This document shows, piece after piece, positions 23,127 through 31,715 of a stretch of DNA of 64,000 bases. The position numbers and the translations under genes are program-made. Position 1 is the stretch's first letter; every line of letters begins with the position of its first letter. A model generated the notes under the pieces. The model was not told where the DNA came from, made no database searches, and was given only the letters and a program-made list of their open reading frames with translations. Source of the stretch: Neurospora crassa OR74A (lineage: Eukaryota; Ascomycota; Sordariomycetes; Sordariales; Sordariaceae); the NCBI RefSeq assembly GCF_000182925.2, contig NC_026506.1:1674001-1738000 (forward strand), written 5' to 3'.

Positions 23127-24918
23127 AGGGGTAGCCTTCAGTTGTCCCTCCTTACCTGTCGCTGATGGGGAGCTACTGGAGGTAGGTATGGCAATAAAGC
23201 TTCAATGGTGCGGCACCTTGGAGAAGTGGCTTTCAGGTTGTTAGTACTGTGGAGCTTACACGGCGTGGCCTGGAGGGACTAGGACAAACGACAGAACCAG
23301 ACCGTTACCTTGGCATCGCTCCGAGCTGGCAAGTAGAAGTCAACCTTAGTGAAAGGCAGGAAAGCTGAGTGAGGAATTCACGGTCTAGATCCTTGACTCC
23401 ACTACCTAGTTCTGAAGTTCCTTCCCACGCCCTCGATATTTGCGTCAAGGGCCGTGCACCCTGACGAGGTACAGCCGTCTCTTGTGGCAGATTCTTGCCG
23501 ATACTTTCACACCACGAGGTTGACCGGCGGTGGGAGCACATCTTGGCCGCCAGCAGGTTGAACTTGAAAGGTTGGAACAAGTTGCGTTTTGTGAAGCTGT
23601 GTAAACCTGACCAGGCAGAGGAAAGCCTTAGCACAGAGATGTCCACCTCATTTCCTTCTGTCTCTCGAAAATCGAGAGTTGCTGCTGTGCTCTTTCGCAC
23701 GTCAAAAGCTGCCGGACATGGATACCACTTACAACACCATGCTACTGTAGAGGTAGGTGAATAAGATAACAATGCCTGGGGTACAATAGATACCTCTAGA
23801 TGGAAGAAACACATTCTCCGAATCGACCAATGGTCCCAAGTTCGTTTTGGTCCTATCTTGCAGAGGAGCCCCCTCGTTTGCTGCCAGGACTGGAATTTCC
23901 ATCATAACTGAAATCTGCCTTCCCTATTGTGCTATGTACCACTTGGGTCTGGTGTTAATCGCAAAATAAGACGACAGTCCCAGGCTGACAGTGTTCAAGT
24001 CATGCTAGAAAACCTGGAAACACCTTGGAGCAATCTCGAGTCACAAGTGTCATTGATGAAGTACCGGCCCAGACATACATCTACGTCATGAAAGGTTGGC
24101 TCAACTGATGACCGACAGGTAGTAGAGGTATTTCAGAGCAAATCTTCTTCCTAACCTTCCACTTCCATTGATTTCTTCAAGCTTTCTGTTTGTCTTCTTG
24201 TGGGACATATTTCGTGGACATCGCAATAATCATTACAGTGTGATGAAGCTTGGGATAGAGATGACAGCTGATTTGGTCGGATAATACAACTGGATGTGTC
24301 ACGTCCTGGGCTCAAGTACCGACCTCATATCATCCGGTCTCCCTTATTCCTCCCTGAGCTGGACGATAATGCTTTGCAGGACTCGAACAGAATTTTGCAA
24401 ACACGGATGGTACCTGCCGTCCAGAGAGTGAAATCCAGGCTCCCAGTCTTGCGTGCCCGTTCCTGAGAAAGTATCCGAGTACCCCAAGCTGCCAGCTGCC
24501 TGGCAATACCTGAGCAAGCTGGCTCCTTCCGTTTTACTCTGAGGATTGAAGAACTGCACTCGAGTTGCTCATCTCGTCTCTGCCTGATGACGAAGACAAG
24601 TGAAGTGAATGGCCCTACCCAACAAACGAGTTGAACAACTTGAGCCGCCCACAAATTTGGTTTCCTTAAAAAGCCCCCCCCTCTTGTGTTCTCTCCCCAT
24701 TCTGATTTCTCTTCCTTCGAAAAATAATCAAACACATCAACCACCATCACCAGTGCCTCTTTGGCACAACTGCAACCATCAACCCTTCTTCGGTAATGCT
24801 TCTTCCTGCGCCTGGCGTTTACTGTGACGCTTCACATATCTAACACAGTTACTGTTCATGATCAGAGGTCTTCATTACCAAATTGTCCTTGGTTGCGCCA
24901 TCATCCAGCGCCGCCAAA

Positions 24919-25652
24919 ATGAACCAAACTGGAATGGAGGTAAGTGATCCATTTCCGAACCTTGAGGGAAGTCAACAAAGAATCTGTGCTGATATGGAAC
25001 CTTCCATCAGCGCCGGATCTACAGCCATCGCGAGATGGTGGCCGCCGCCGGCCTGGTCCTCCTCAGGCAAGGAGGCCACGACGAGCCAACACCGCCGGCT
25101 GGCCCCGGCCTCAACTTGCCCGCTAGACCAGCGCCTGCTACCGCTGCAGCGGTGCGCCGCCCTGCCCCTGGCGAGGGAAGCCTCCCTGCGAGGCCACGCA
25201 CACCAGAGGGTGGATGGCGTTCGGCCACCCCCGCCAACAACACCTCGGCGAGGAGAAGAAGTGGCGGCAACCACCGCCAGCAGACTGGCCACCACCATCA
25301 CCACCACCACCCACACCATCAGCAGCAGCAGCAGCATCAGCAGCAGCAGCAGCAGCAACAGAACCGTCCTGGTTCGGGCTCGGTGGTGCCCTACCAGCAT
25401 ACCACCACCACCACAACCACTACCACTGCGGTTCCTCCCCCTCCCCCCTTCTCTAACCGCCCTCCTCCCCATATCCCTCCCATGGGATATTATCAACAGC
25501 CGGCGTGGCAGCAGCCACAGCAACTGCAACCTCCCCGCAGTGGCCCTCGCGAGACCTCGGGTCGACACCCGCTCGACGAGGAGTATATCGTCCCGCCGCC
25601 GCCGCGGCGCGCTGGTAACCGCCGTCGCTCTGGCAACAGCCGTCGCTGGTGA
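24919..25652 (+). CDS. His/Gln/Thr/Pro-rich low-complexity protein, two exons (possibly three)
   Basis: Exon 1 is 24919-24939 (MNQTGME, start context CCAAAATG). A 71-bp intron follows (GTAAGT donor, CTGAT near the branch position, CATCAG acceptor) and exon 2 is 25011-25652, giving 220 codons. After RRIYSHREMVAAAGLVLLR comes a Pro/Ala-rich part, then runs of His, Gln (two blocks) and Thr, a PPPPP segment and an Arg-rich end (RRAGNRRRSGNSRRW). No enzyme domain is visible; a disordered RNA- or chromatin-associated protein is only a guess from composition. The same frame stays open for 62 more codons after the TGA. Alternatively a donor CTG-GTGAGC at 25649 joined to an acceptor at 25732 gives a third exon (25733-25844) and a protein of about 256 residues. 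The short N-terminal exon and strong third-position G/C support a real gene. Confidence 0.6.
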
Positions 25653-25844
25653 GCGGTGGGCGGTGGTGGCCGTGCCGGTCCCATGCTCCGGGGTGACGAC
25701 GACAACATTGAACGACGAAGGCGGCCTACCAGTGCTATCGTTGCTGGTAAGAGTGTGTTCTTGAGTTTCGGTTCAAAGTCGGGCCGGTGGGAGAGGGAGA
25801 GGCGGCGGATGTGGAGGGGCCAAGCTTGCAAGAATTGGAGGTAG

Positions 25845-26996
25845 TTTCAAGACCAAGGAGTCCCAACATACCTAATGCCTACAGGTATTCTTCGCTTCGT
25901 CTTTTGTGTTATTCTTATGTATTAGTATATCTCGGCGTTGAACGCCTTCAGCCAACCACGACAGCTGATTAAAATCGCTATTCGATATCTTAATTCTTGA
26001 ACCTCACACTTCTCACTTAAACTTCATCGTCTGGTTCCTGCGGATGGCAATCCCCCACACGTGCTTTCTTCAAGATATTACTAGCTCCCATACTCGCGGT
26101 GTTACTCTGCTTTGATAAGACCCTCTACATTCCTTGTGAAAAAGCTCTCATCACCCGATCGATGTTTTGTTGCCTCGCGAAGATCAAGGTTGGTTCGTCT
26201 TTGATCACGGGACACAAAACTGCCCTCTAGTGGGTTAAAACACAGACGAGACACTCGCTCATATTGTCATCAACCAAACCAGCAGAAACAATCCAAGGGC
26301 TCATACATGAAGAATCGAGTTTCAAATGTTGGTTGAAGGCAGTTTAAAGGGATCACATTGTAGGAAGTGAGAAATTGTCGTTGATTGAAGCACGAAAATG
26401 TTCGTTTGGTCGTGGCGCGCTACATAACCCTTGTCCACAAACAGCAATAGGCGTGATGTACCCGTAGTCGACTCTACAACTTTGTTTTATTGCTAAGCTG
26501 ATGCTACCTCCATGCTACAAACAATCTGACAACTTATTCCCCATGAATGTCCCCTCCTGCCTCCGTTCCAGTCACGTCTGGTGGTGTCAGCCTAGAATCA
26601 TCCCCAAACCTCCCCCTACCGTGATATAAACACCATAGCAAATGGTGAGAACTGCATTTAAAGCTGTTTTCTTCATTGTTGGACGGCGTTCGATGACAAT
26701 ATGGGTCGAGAGATTGAGCCATTCCTGAAGTTTTACTCACAGAAATTGATGCGTGGAATCAGCGTAGCGTGTAGTGCAATTGATTCAGCTATCTTGATGA
26801 TGATGATGATGATGATCCTAGACAGAGAGATCGAGATCTCTGCTAATCCAGTTGATGGCCTTTTGTACCTAGCCTGTGCCAGAGTGGCACTAGATGGCAC
26901 CTTTCTCCACGGGAAATCCCGCATCAGGAATAAGCAACACCTTCGGTACGGTATTCTTCCGCCAGCCGTTGTGTACTGTTCCAAAACTGCACATCG
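25845..26996. other. intergenic, no supported gene
   Basis: Mostly A+T-leaning sequence with no long frame and a short (GAT)n microsatellite at about 26794-26817. It may hold the 3' region of the gene at 24919. Nothing else seen. Confidence 0.4.
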
Positions 26997-27155
26997 CTAC
27001 TGGGACCGGCATTCGTGAGGCTTCCCGTGCTGGAGCACTCGTTCGAGCCATCCCTGGAGTCCTCCTTCTGGAAGCTGGCGGAAGTACTCCACAGGAATGG
27101 TGGCGCGGCGAGGACCACGACACGGAGATGTACTGTTCTTCTGGTTGTTGCTCCG
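26997..27155 (-). CDS. exon-like segment with IPxEYFRxLPxGG motif
   Basis: On the minus strand a CTTAG acceptor opens a frame of 52 codons plus stop. It contains RRATIPVEYFRQLPEGG and continues GWLERVLQHGK. Nearly the same motif (RFATIPAEYFRKLPDGG) ends the plus-strand candidate at 30482-31087, and the two DNA segments are clearly related over about 50 bp. This paralogy supports coding in this frame. Upstream exons could not be fixed. Function unknown. Confidence 0.35.
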   Translation of the reverse strand, partial: RSNNQKNSTSPCRGPRRATIPVEYFRQLPEGGLQGWLERVLQHGKPHECRSQ

Positions 27156-27707
27156 CTAAGACATGATGGGAAATCATGATGCAAGGCCACGGTGGCCGGC
27201 TCGGACGTAGGTCTCTTTGACAGTACGCGGGAGGTCTTGACATTGTTAAGGTACCCTGCATTTGTGTGCTTGTGTTAATGATACCTGCGATGGAATGGGG
27301 TATTTGGACACCTGACAGTGCAGACAAAGGTACCTCTAACTCACTCGAAGGAGGCGCCCTCTTGACTGCCGGCGCTGTCGGTGGATGACAACGATCTTCC
27401 AGTCGGCATGTGCAAATACACGATCATGGCTTTCGCTTCTCACGAGGCTCTGAGGCCTGTGCTTAGCCGCGAGAAACTTCGAGGTCTGGATGGTTGTGGC
27501 GTTAATATAATAGCGAAAAGTTATAACCAAAGAAGGCACTGGAGCTGACTCGTCCTTGTTAGCCCATGCCAGGAGAAGAACGACGATTGAAGAGGAACAG
27601 CGAAAGTAGATTTAACAAGTTCTATTGCTCTACACCAAATGGTACTTACTACAGCGACTATAACCCCGCGTGTCGAGGTGATTCAAGAACAGGGGATTGG
27701 AGACGGA

Positions 27708-28041
27708 TCACCAGGCCGTATGGATTTGCCGGAGAGCCTTCTTGTAGTCTTTGCGGGCGGGCATCTTGAGGATGTTTGGCGTGCTTGTCCAGAGGGTAAG
27801 CGAAGAGTGAACCGAGATGTTGACGACAAACGCATCGTTGCTGGAAAGGGCGTCAGCCGACTGGTGGTGCCTGGTAAATCCGTGAGTTGTCTGGTGAGCC
27901 GCAAAATAAGGGCTTAAACACCCAGAGGTAGGCACCACCAGACCACTCACGTGAGATCCTTCCACTGCAACTGGCCGGAGTACTAGGTACTTTCCGTATC
28001 CGAGCGCCAGTCATGGGCTTCAGGTTCAGGTCCTGTGCCAT
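27708..28041 (-). CDS. small two-exon candidate gene, unknown
   Basis: Exon 1 (28041-27991) encodes MAQDLNLKPMTGARIRK with a good start context (TCAGCATGGC). A GTACCT donor and a CACCAG acceptor give a 100-bp intron with both junctions in phase 0. Exon 2 (27890-27708) ends KKALRQIHTAW, for a total of 77 residues. The second exon reads naturally (DAFVVNISVHSS), but the intron lacks a clear branch point and a second donor (GTGAGT) lies inside it, so the junction is uncertain. No homology recognised. Confidence 0.25.
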
Positions 28042-28200
28042 GCTGATATCGGGTCGAAATCCTTGGTTCCCATCTTTGCCAGCTGTTCCGGCGTGGTGGG
28101 AGGGCTGCCGGTGAGGTTCTATGTGCTCTGTTCCCTCTGGGTAGCTCCTTTTCTGGCAGGAAGTATATGGGTTATGTCCCTGTCTCAGTTTTCCTGGAAA

Positions 28201-28302
28201 GCGCGGTTAGTTTAATGGCCAGAATATCGCTCCGTAAGACCGGATTGAGGATGGCACTCCCGGCAAGAGCGAAGACACGGGTTCAGTTCCCGGACCGTCG
28301 CC
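28201..28302 (+). tRNA. tRNA-like gene, probably with an intron (isotype uncertain, Arg-CCG is one reading)
   Basis: The 5' acceptor strand GCGCGGT pairs with ACCG-T-CGC at the 3' end, with one bulged T. The D-arm TAGTTTAATGGCCAGAAT is typical of fungal Asp/Gly-type D-arms, and the T-arm is CGGGTTCAGTTCCCG. TCGCT at 28228 can pair with AGCGA about 40 nt later, enclosing CCG and leaving a possible intron of roughly 30-35 nt. A T6 run at 28311 fits Pol III termination. The bulge in the acceptor stem and a B-box deviating from GGTTCGANTCC mean it could be a decaying copy. Confidence 0.45.
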
Positions 28303-28325
28303 GCATTCTCTTTTTTAAGTCTTTC

Positions 28326-28329
<4 letters not shown>

Positions 28330-28388
<59 letters not shown>
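28330..28388. repeat. poly-T homopolymer, 59 nt
   Basis: 59 uninterrupted T residues begin about 28 bp after the end of the tRNA-like gene and just past its T6 terminator. A second T-rich zone with C and G interruptions follows at 28481-28530. Such length suggests slippage or an oligo-A/T tail of an inserted Pol III-type element, but no target-site duplication could be identified. Confidence 0.9.
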
Positions 28389-28390
<2 letters not shown>

Positions 28391-28654
28391 CTGCGCGCTT
28401 CCTTTACGATACCAAAAAAAGATCGAGTTTAGAATCAGAGACACTTGTGTGTTTCTTTTGCGCTAGTGAGAATGAATCTCTCTTTTTTCTTTTTTTTTTC
28501 CTTTTTTTTCTTTCTTGTCTTTCTTTTTTACGCGCTTATATTGTGGACAGATTGAGTAGAGGTACCTACATGTGTCTCATCAAATACTATGTACCCACGC
28601 TAGATACTAATACACCCGATTCAAGTATATTTAGTTGATATTATCTACGTGACG

Positions 28655-29035
28655 ATGGCAGCCGCTCTCGTCATGGTACTATGGCAGAAGTACGCCTACG
28701 GTTTTGTCTGGCTATCAGTCTTCCTATCCAACTGGGCTTCACTTTTCCTGAGGGCTGGACGGGCCTTTGGCCACTGTAAGTCTACTTTCCATTCCCATTT
28801 ATTGTTGCTCCTTCCTTTCTCCCGTCTTCTTCCACCCTCAACAGCTCATCTTGTCCTTCGGGATGACACTATTAGAGTCAATATTGAGATCGACCGTCTC
28901 CTTGCTGGTACGTACCGACCAATTTCTGAAAACGACCATTGCTGCCTAAATTCTCGGCTCTGGGATGTAGGGGATCATTGTATTTGCTGGCAGCGTGCTT
29001 TTGGTGGTGAACCTGATTTTGCCGAGTCAAACTGA
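28655..29035 (+). CDS. small membrane-protein candidate, three exons
   Basis: Exons are 28655-28775, 28845-28907 and 28971-29035. The donors are GTAAGT and GTACGT, the acceptors AACAG and TGTAG. The second intron is 63 nt, a multiple of three, so retaining it would keep the frame. The product is about 82 residues and starts MAAALVMVLWQKYAYGF, with one hydrophobic segment over roughly residues 4-34, then a short charged part (RDDTIRVNIEIDRLL). The first donor and the start are good. No family recognised. Confidence 0.35.
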   Translation: MAAALVMVLWQKYAYGFVWLSVFLSNWASLFLRAGRAFGHCKSTFHSHLLLLLPFSRLLPPSTAHLVLRDDTIRVNIEIDRLLAGTYRPISENDHCCLNSRLWDVGDHCICWQRAFGGEPDFAESN

Positions 29036-29576
29036 CTACGCCTGCCACACCTGCCAACTCCTTTACACCTATCAGCCTCTTCACGCCTACCGACCCTACC
29101 ACACCTATCAGCTCCACTAGACCCGACATCGTTAATACCACCGCATTAATCTATAATATAATGGAGATTGGAAACTCAGACTAGGAGTCTGTGGAGATTG
29201 GGGAGTCCGACTTAGCATAAAAGAACGTGATGGGGATGGAGGAAATCGTTCGCGAACATACCTAATGAAGCCCTCAACACCTAGAAAAGAAAGTACAAAG
29301 ATCTGGTGGCGGAGAACAAGGAGTATGCAAACCTGATGACAAAGCACGTCGAATTGATGGAGAAGCATGAGGAGCTGATGGCTATCTTGAGTTCTCTCAA
29401 TCCTCTCCATTCTTCGCTAACCGGAAACAGACGCTATCCCCGTGCCCATATCCCCGGTTAGCCCCAAGAACAACCCGATCTTAACTACCTAGTATGGAGG
29501 CTATTAGAAATGGAATAGTGAAATACCTAAAGTCGGAGGCTCTGTTTAGATTCGGAGAACTAGAGGTACCTTAACC

Positions 29577-29902
29577 TTACAACGCTCGAATACCAGTGAG
29601 TCTGTCGAGGGTGGGTGTGGCTGAGCAAATATGTCGAGTGGCTGTATGGAGTAGCCTGATGGCGCGGAAAGCCGTAGTGTCCATATTTCTGGCCAGTTGG
29701 GCCTCCTCGACAATGACGGCCCGGGATTTGGGATCCTTTTCGCTGGTCATGGCCAGGCTGACTTTTACATACCCAGTTGGACTTCTTACAAGAAACAAAC
29801 AAGAGAGCCACCAGAAACAAGCACAAAACACCTGATCCCTTTTAAAATCTCGCTTCGTGATGCGGTGGCTGCCCGCTCTCCGTTCTTGGAGGAGGAGAGC
29901 AT
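29577..29902 (-). CDS. small two-exon candidate gene, unknown
   Basis: Exon 1 (29902-29832) begins MLSSSKNGERAATASRS with start context AAACCATGC. An intron of 74 bp (GTGTTT donor, AGTCAG acceptor, CCAAC-like branch) leads to exon 2 (29757-29577), which contains MTSEKDPKSRAVIVEEAQLA and ends at TAA. The total is 83 residues. Exon 2 has strong third-position G/C and reads as an amphipathic helical protein. No homology recognised. A GTAAGG donor at the stop leaves open a further exon. Confidence 0.35.
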
Positions 29903-30156
29903 GGTTTTTAATGTCCAGTCAGCGCAAACGAAAAACTTGGGAGAGTTGCGTACTAGGTAGAGGTACCTTGCCCGCAATGTTTCGTCCGATCTACATTGTC
30001 CCCTCCCCCTTTCTGCTCGCGTCTGGTTCAAACTTTTCCAGGGACTGAAATATCGCAAGTGTCTTGACGCGTCTCTTCAATCAATACTACAACTAACCAC
30101 CAGCAACAACCATACCTTCCAAACCTCGTTTCCCGCGGCTAAGCAGAGCCAACAAA

Positions 30157-30420
30157 GGTAAGAACGGGCTCCTACGGGATATCTCTGGCTTGAACAGTCA
30201 TTTCCTTGGATAGGTATTCACCTTTGATCAAGTTGATAACATGGAACTTCGATTTGCATGGTTGTGCTGATCTCGACCATCACCTCACGATATTCTCACT
30301 CCTCCACCACAATATCCCATGATCATGTTTTCACAAACTTTTACTTCTACAAAGCTTGATCGATTTCCCCCAGACACTCGATAAAGAAAGATCGGAAGCG
30401 CTGACCTTTATCATCCCAGC
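30157..30420 (+). other. probable 5'-UTR intron of the 30482 gene
   Basis: A CAAAG-GTAAGA donor at 30157 and a GCGCTGACC branch followed by an ATCCCAG acceptor at 30420 frame a 264-bp intron. It lies about 60 bp upstream of the strong start codon CATCACCATGG. Introns in long 5' leaders are common in Neurospora. Confidence 0.4.
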
Positions 30421-30481
30421 ATTTACCAGCATCGCCAGCCTCTTCTCCTCCTCCGCCGGCCCCAACCTCGCGGCCATCACC

Positions 30482-31087
30482 ATGGTCGACGCCTTCGCCG
30501 TCACCGCCAGAGAGTTCCTCCGGCTCGCCCTTGGGGGAGCCATTCGTCTGGGGCGCCTGGCCGCTCAAATTTGGGGCATCATCGCCCAGAGGGTTCAGCC
30601 CCTCACCACCACCATCGCCACCACCACGGCCAACGCCGCCGCCGCCGTCGCTGCCGCTCCCGCTCCTGGTGCTCCCGCGGCCCCCTCCACCAGGCGCCCA
30701 GCCTAGCAAGCTGTGCCCTGGGAGGCGGGTCTGCGTCTCGCCGTCCTCGCGCCCTGGTCTTTGCGGGTCCCAACGGTCCCAATCCCGGCTCCGGTCCTGG
30801 CCCCTCTTCTTCTACCGATTGGTCTGGCCGCCGCGCCTACCCCTCCCCCATCGCCTGCCTCGTCGCCTGTCCAGTCTCCGCCGCCGCCGCCTGCCCCGTT
30901 GCCGCCTGCCCTGTCGCCGCCTGGCTCGCCTGGTCGTTTTGCTCGCCGGGCTTCCCTCGCGCCCCTGCCGCGGTCAGGCCTCCGGCCGCCGCCCAACTCG
31001 CCGGTGCGGGATTCCCTGGGCCGTGACCCTCGCTTCGCCACCATTCCGGCGGAGTACTTCCGCAAGCTCCCAGATGGGGGACGCTGA
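30482..31087 (+). CDS. Ala/Pro/Ser-rich protein candidate, reading frame interrupted
   Basis: The ATG at 30482 (CACCATGG) opens MVDAFAVTAREFLRLALGG, an amphipathic helix-rich start, followed by Thr/Ala/Pro runs. This frame meets a TAG at 30704. A second frame then reads naturally (VFAGPNGPNPGSGPGPSSS, about 30690-30840), and the first frame resumes with PPSPASSPVQSPPPPPAP and ends RFATIPAEYFRKLPDGG at 31087. No intron of normal size explains the two frame changes, so this is either a decayed gene, a sequence with small indels in GC-rich runs, or a wrongly understood splice pattern. The C-terminal motif is shared with the minus-strand segment at 26997-27155. Confidence 0.35.
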
Positions 31088-31715
31088 GCGTTGACTGGAA
31101 GCAGTGGGCACCACGCGGCGTCGTTGGTTGCCAGGAAGAGGGATGGAAGCGGAGGATCATCCCAGTGCTGCTGAGGATGGGGTTTGGGATATGGGTTTGT
31201 GGGCGGAAGAAGGGAAGGGGATGGGGATGGCGGGTGCAAAGGGGCGTGGGGACAGCAGGATAGAGAGTTGGTATATGTAGGAAGGGGAGGACTAGTACAT
31301 GTATGGGGAATGGGGAGAATGGGTAAATGTAAGAAGTGGAGGATTCGAAGACATATCGGGGGGTGGCTTGGGGCTTTAGGTGGTTGGCAAAAGTGCATGG
31401 GGACTGGAGGGACTGGGTGAATTGACCGCTCTTTCGGGGGCCCGAAACTCCAGCTTTTTGATGCGTGCAAGACGCAGTATGAGATGCGATGTGACTGATG
31501 AGACAGACCTCCCTAAACCGCTACAACTTGTCCGACTTTTGAACCTTACCCTCAACCAACTAACCCTCTTCGACACGGTGCCTATGCGCCATCCACTGCA
31601 ACAGATCCCAAGCCAAAGGTCCGCCCAAGACCGAAAGTGCAACAAAGCGTATCTCTACCAACGCCCGCTGAAGTGGTTATAGTTTACAACTCCCTCGATA
31701 ATCACTCCACCCTAT

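Larger units (their letters stand above)
18000..24900. other. accessory stretch with no confident gene, rich in TAGAGGTA octamers
   Basis: No frame here gives a recognisable protein. Several exon-like segments with plausible splice borders are listed separately at low confidence. A GGGCCAGCCA direct repeat lies near 18175-18195. A 24-bp unit is duplicated at 21902-21925 and 21932-21955 and is itself built from AGGTA/GGTAG words. Twelve copies of TAGAGGTA or its complement fall in this stretch. There is no strong A+T shift of the kind expected from heavy RIP. Confidence 0.45.
18607..29965. repeat. cluster of the dispersed octamer TAGAGGTA/TACCTCTA
   Basis: Plus-strand TAGAGGTA starts at 19279, 21367, 23748, 24123, 28557, 29561 and 29958. 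TACCTCTA starts at 18607, 18726, 19398, 19535, 20008, 20692, 21346, 23791 and 27331. Seven more lie outside this interval: 8496, 9611, 34064, 40954, 41210, 55587 and 60202. A given octamer is expected about twice on both strands of 64 kb, so 23 copies is a large excess and 16 of them sit in 11.4 kb. Many merge into longer palindromic forms such as GGTACCTCTAGGTA. The related palindrome TACCTAGGTA occurs at 11560, 41501 and 63162. Confidence 0.85.

Noticed and set aside
24344-24559. minus-strand frame with natural composition (SLLRYCQAAGSLGYS)
   Set aside because: No ATG, no usable acceptor in frame, and no homology; not enough to call a gene.
24972-25568. 198-codon minus-strand frame
   Set aside because: Antisense of the His/Gln/Pro-rich gene; the Leu and Val runs are complements of its codon repeats.
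29132-29410. coiled-coil-like coding segment on the plus strand near 29.29-29.40 kb
   Set aside because: Several stops in all frames nearby and no splice sites that would join it to a start.
30703-31470. 255-codon minus-strand Pro/Arg/Gly-rich frame
   Set aside because: Shadow of the GC-rich plus-strand candidate; the plus strand carries the motif shared with 27.1 kb.
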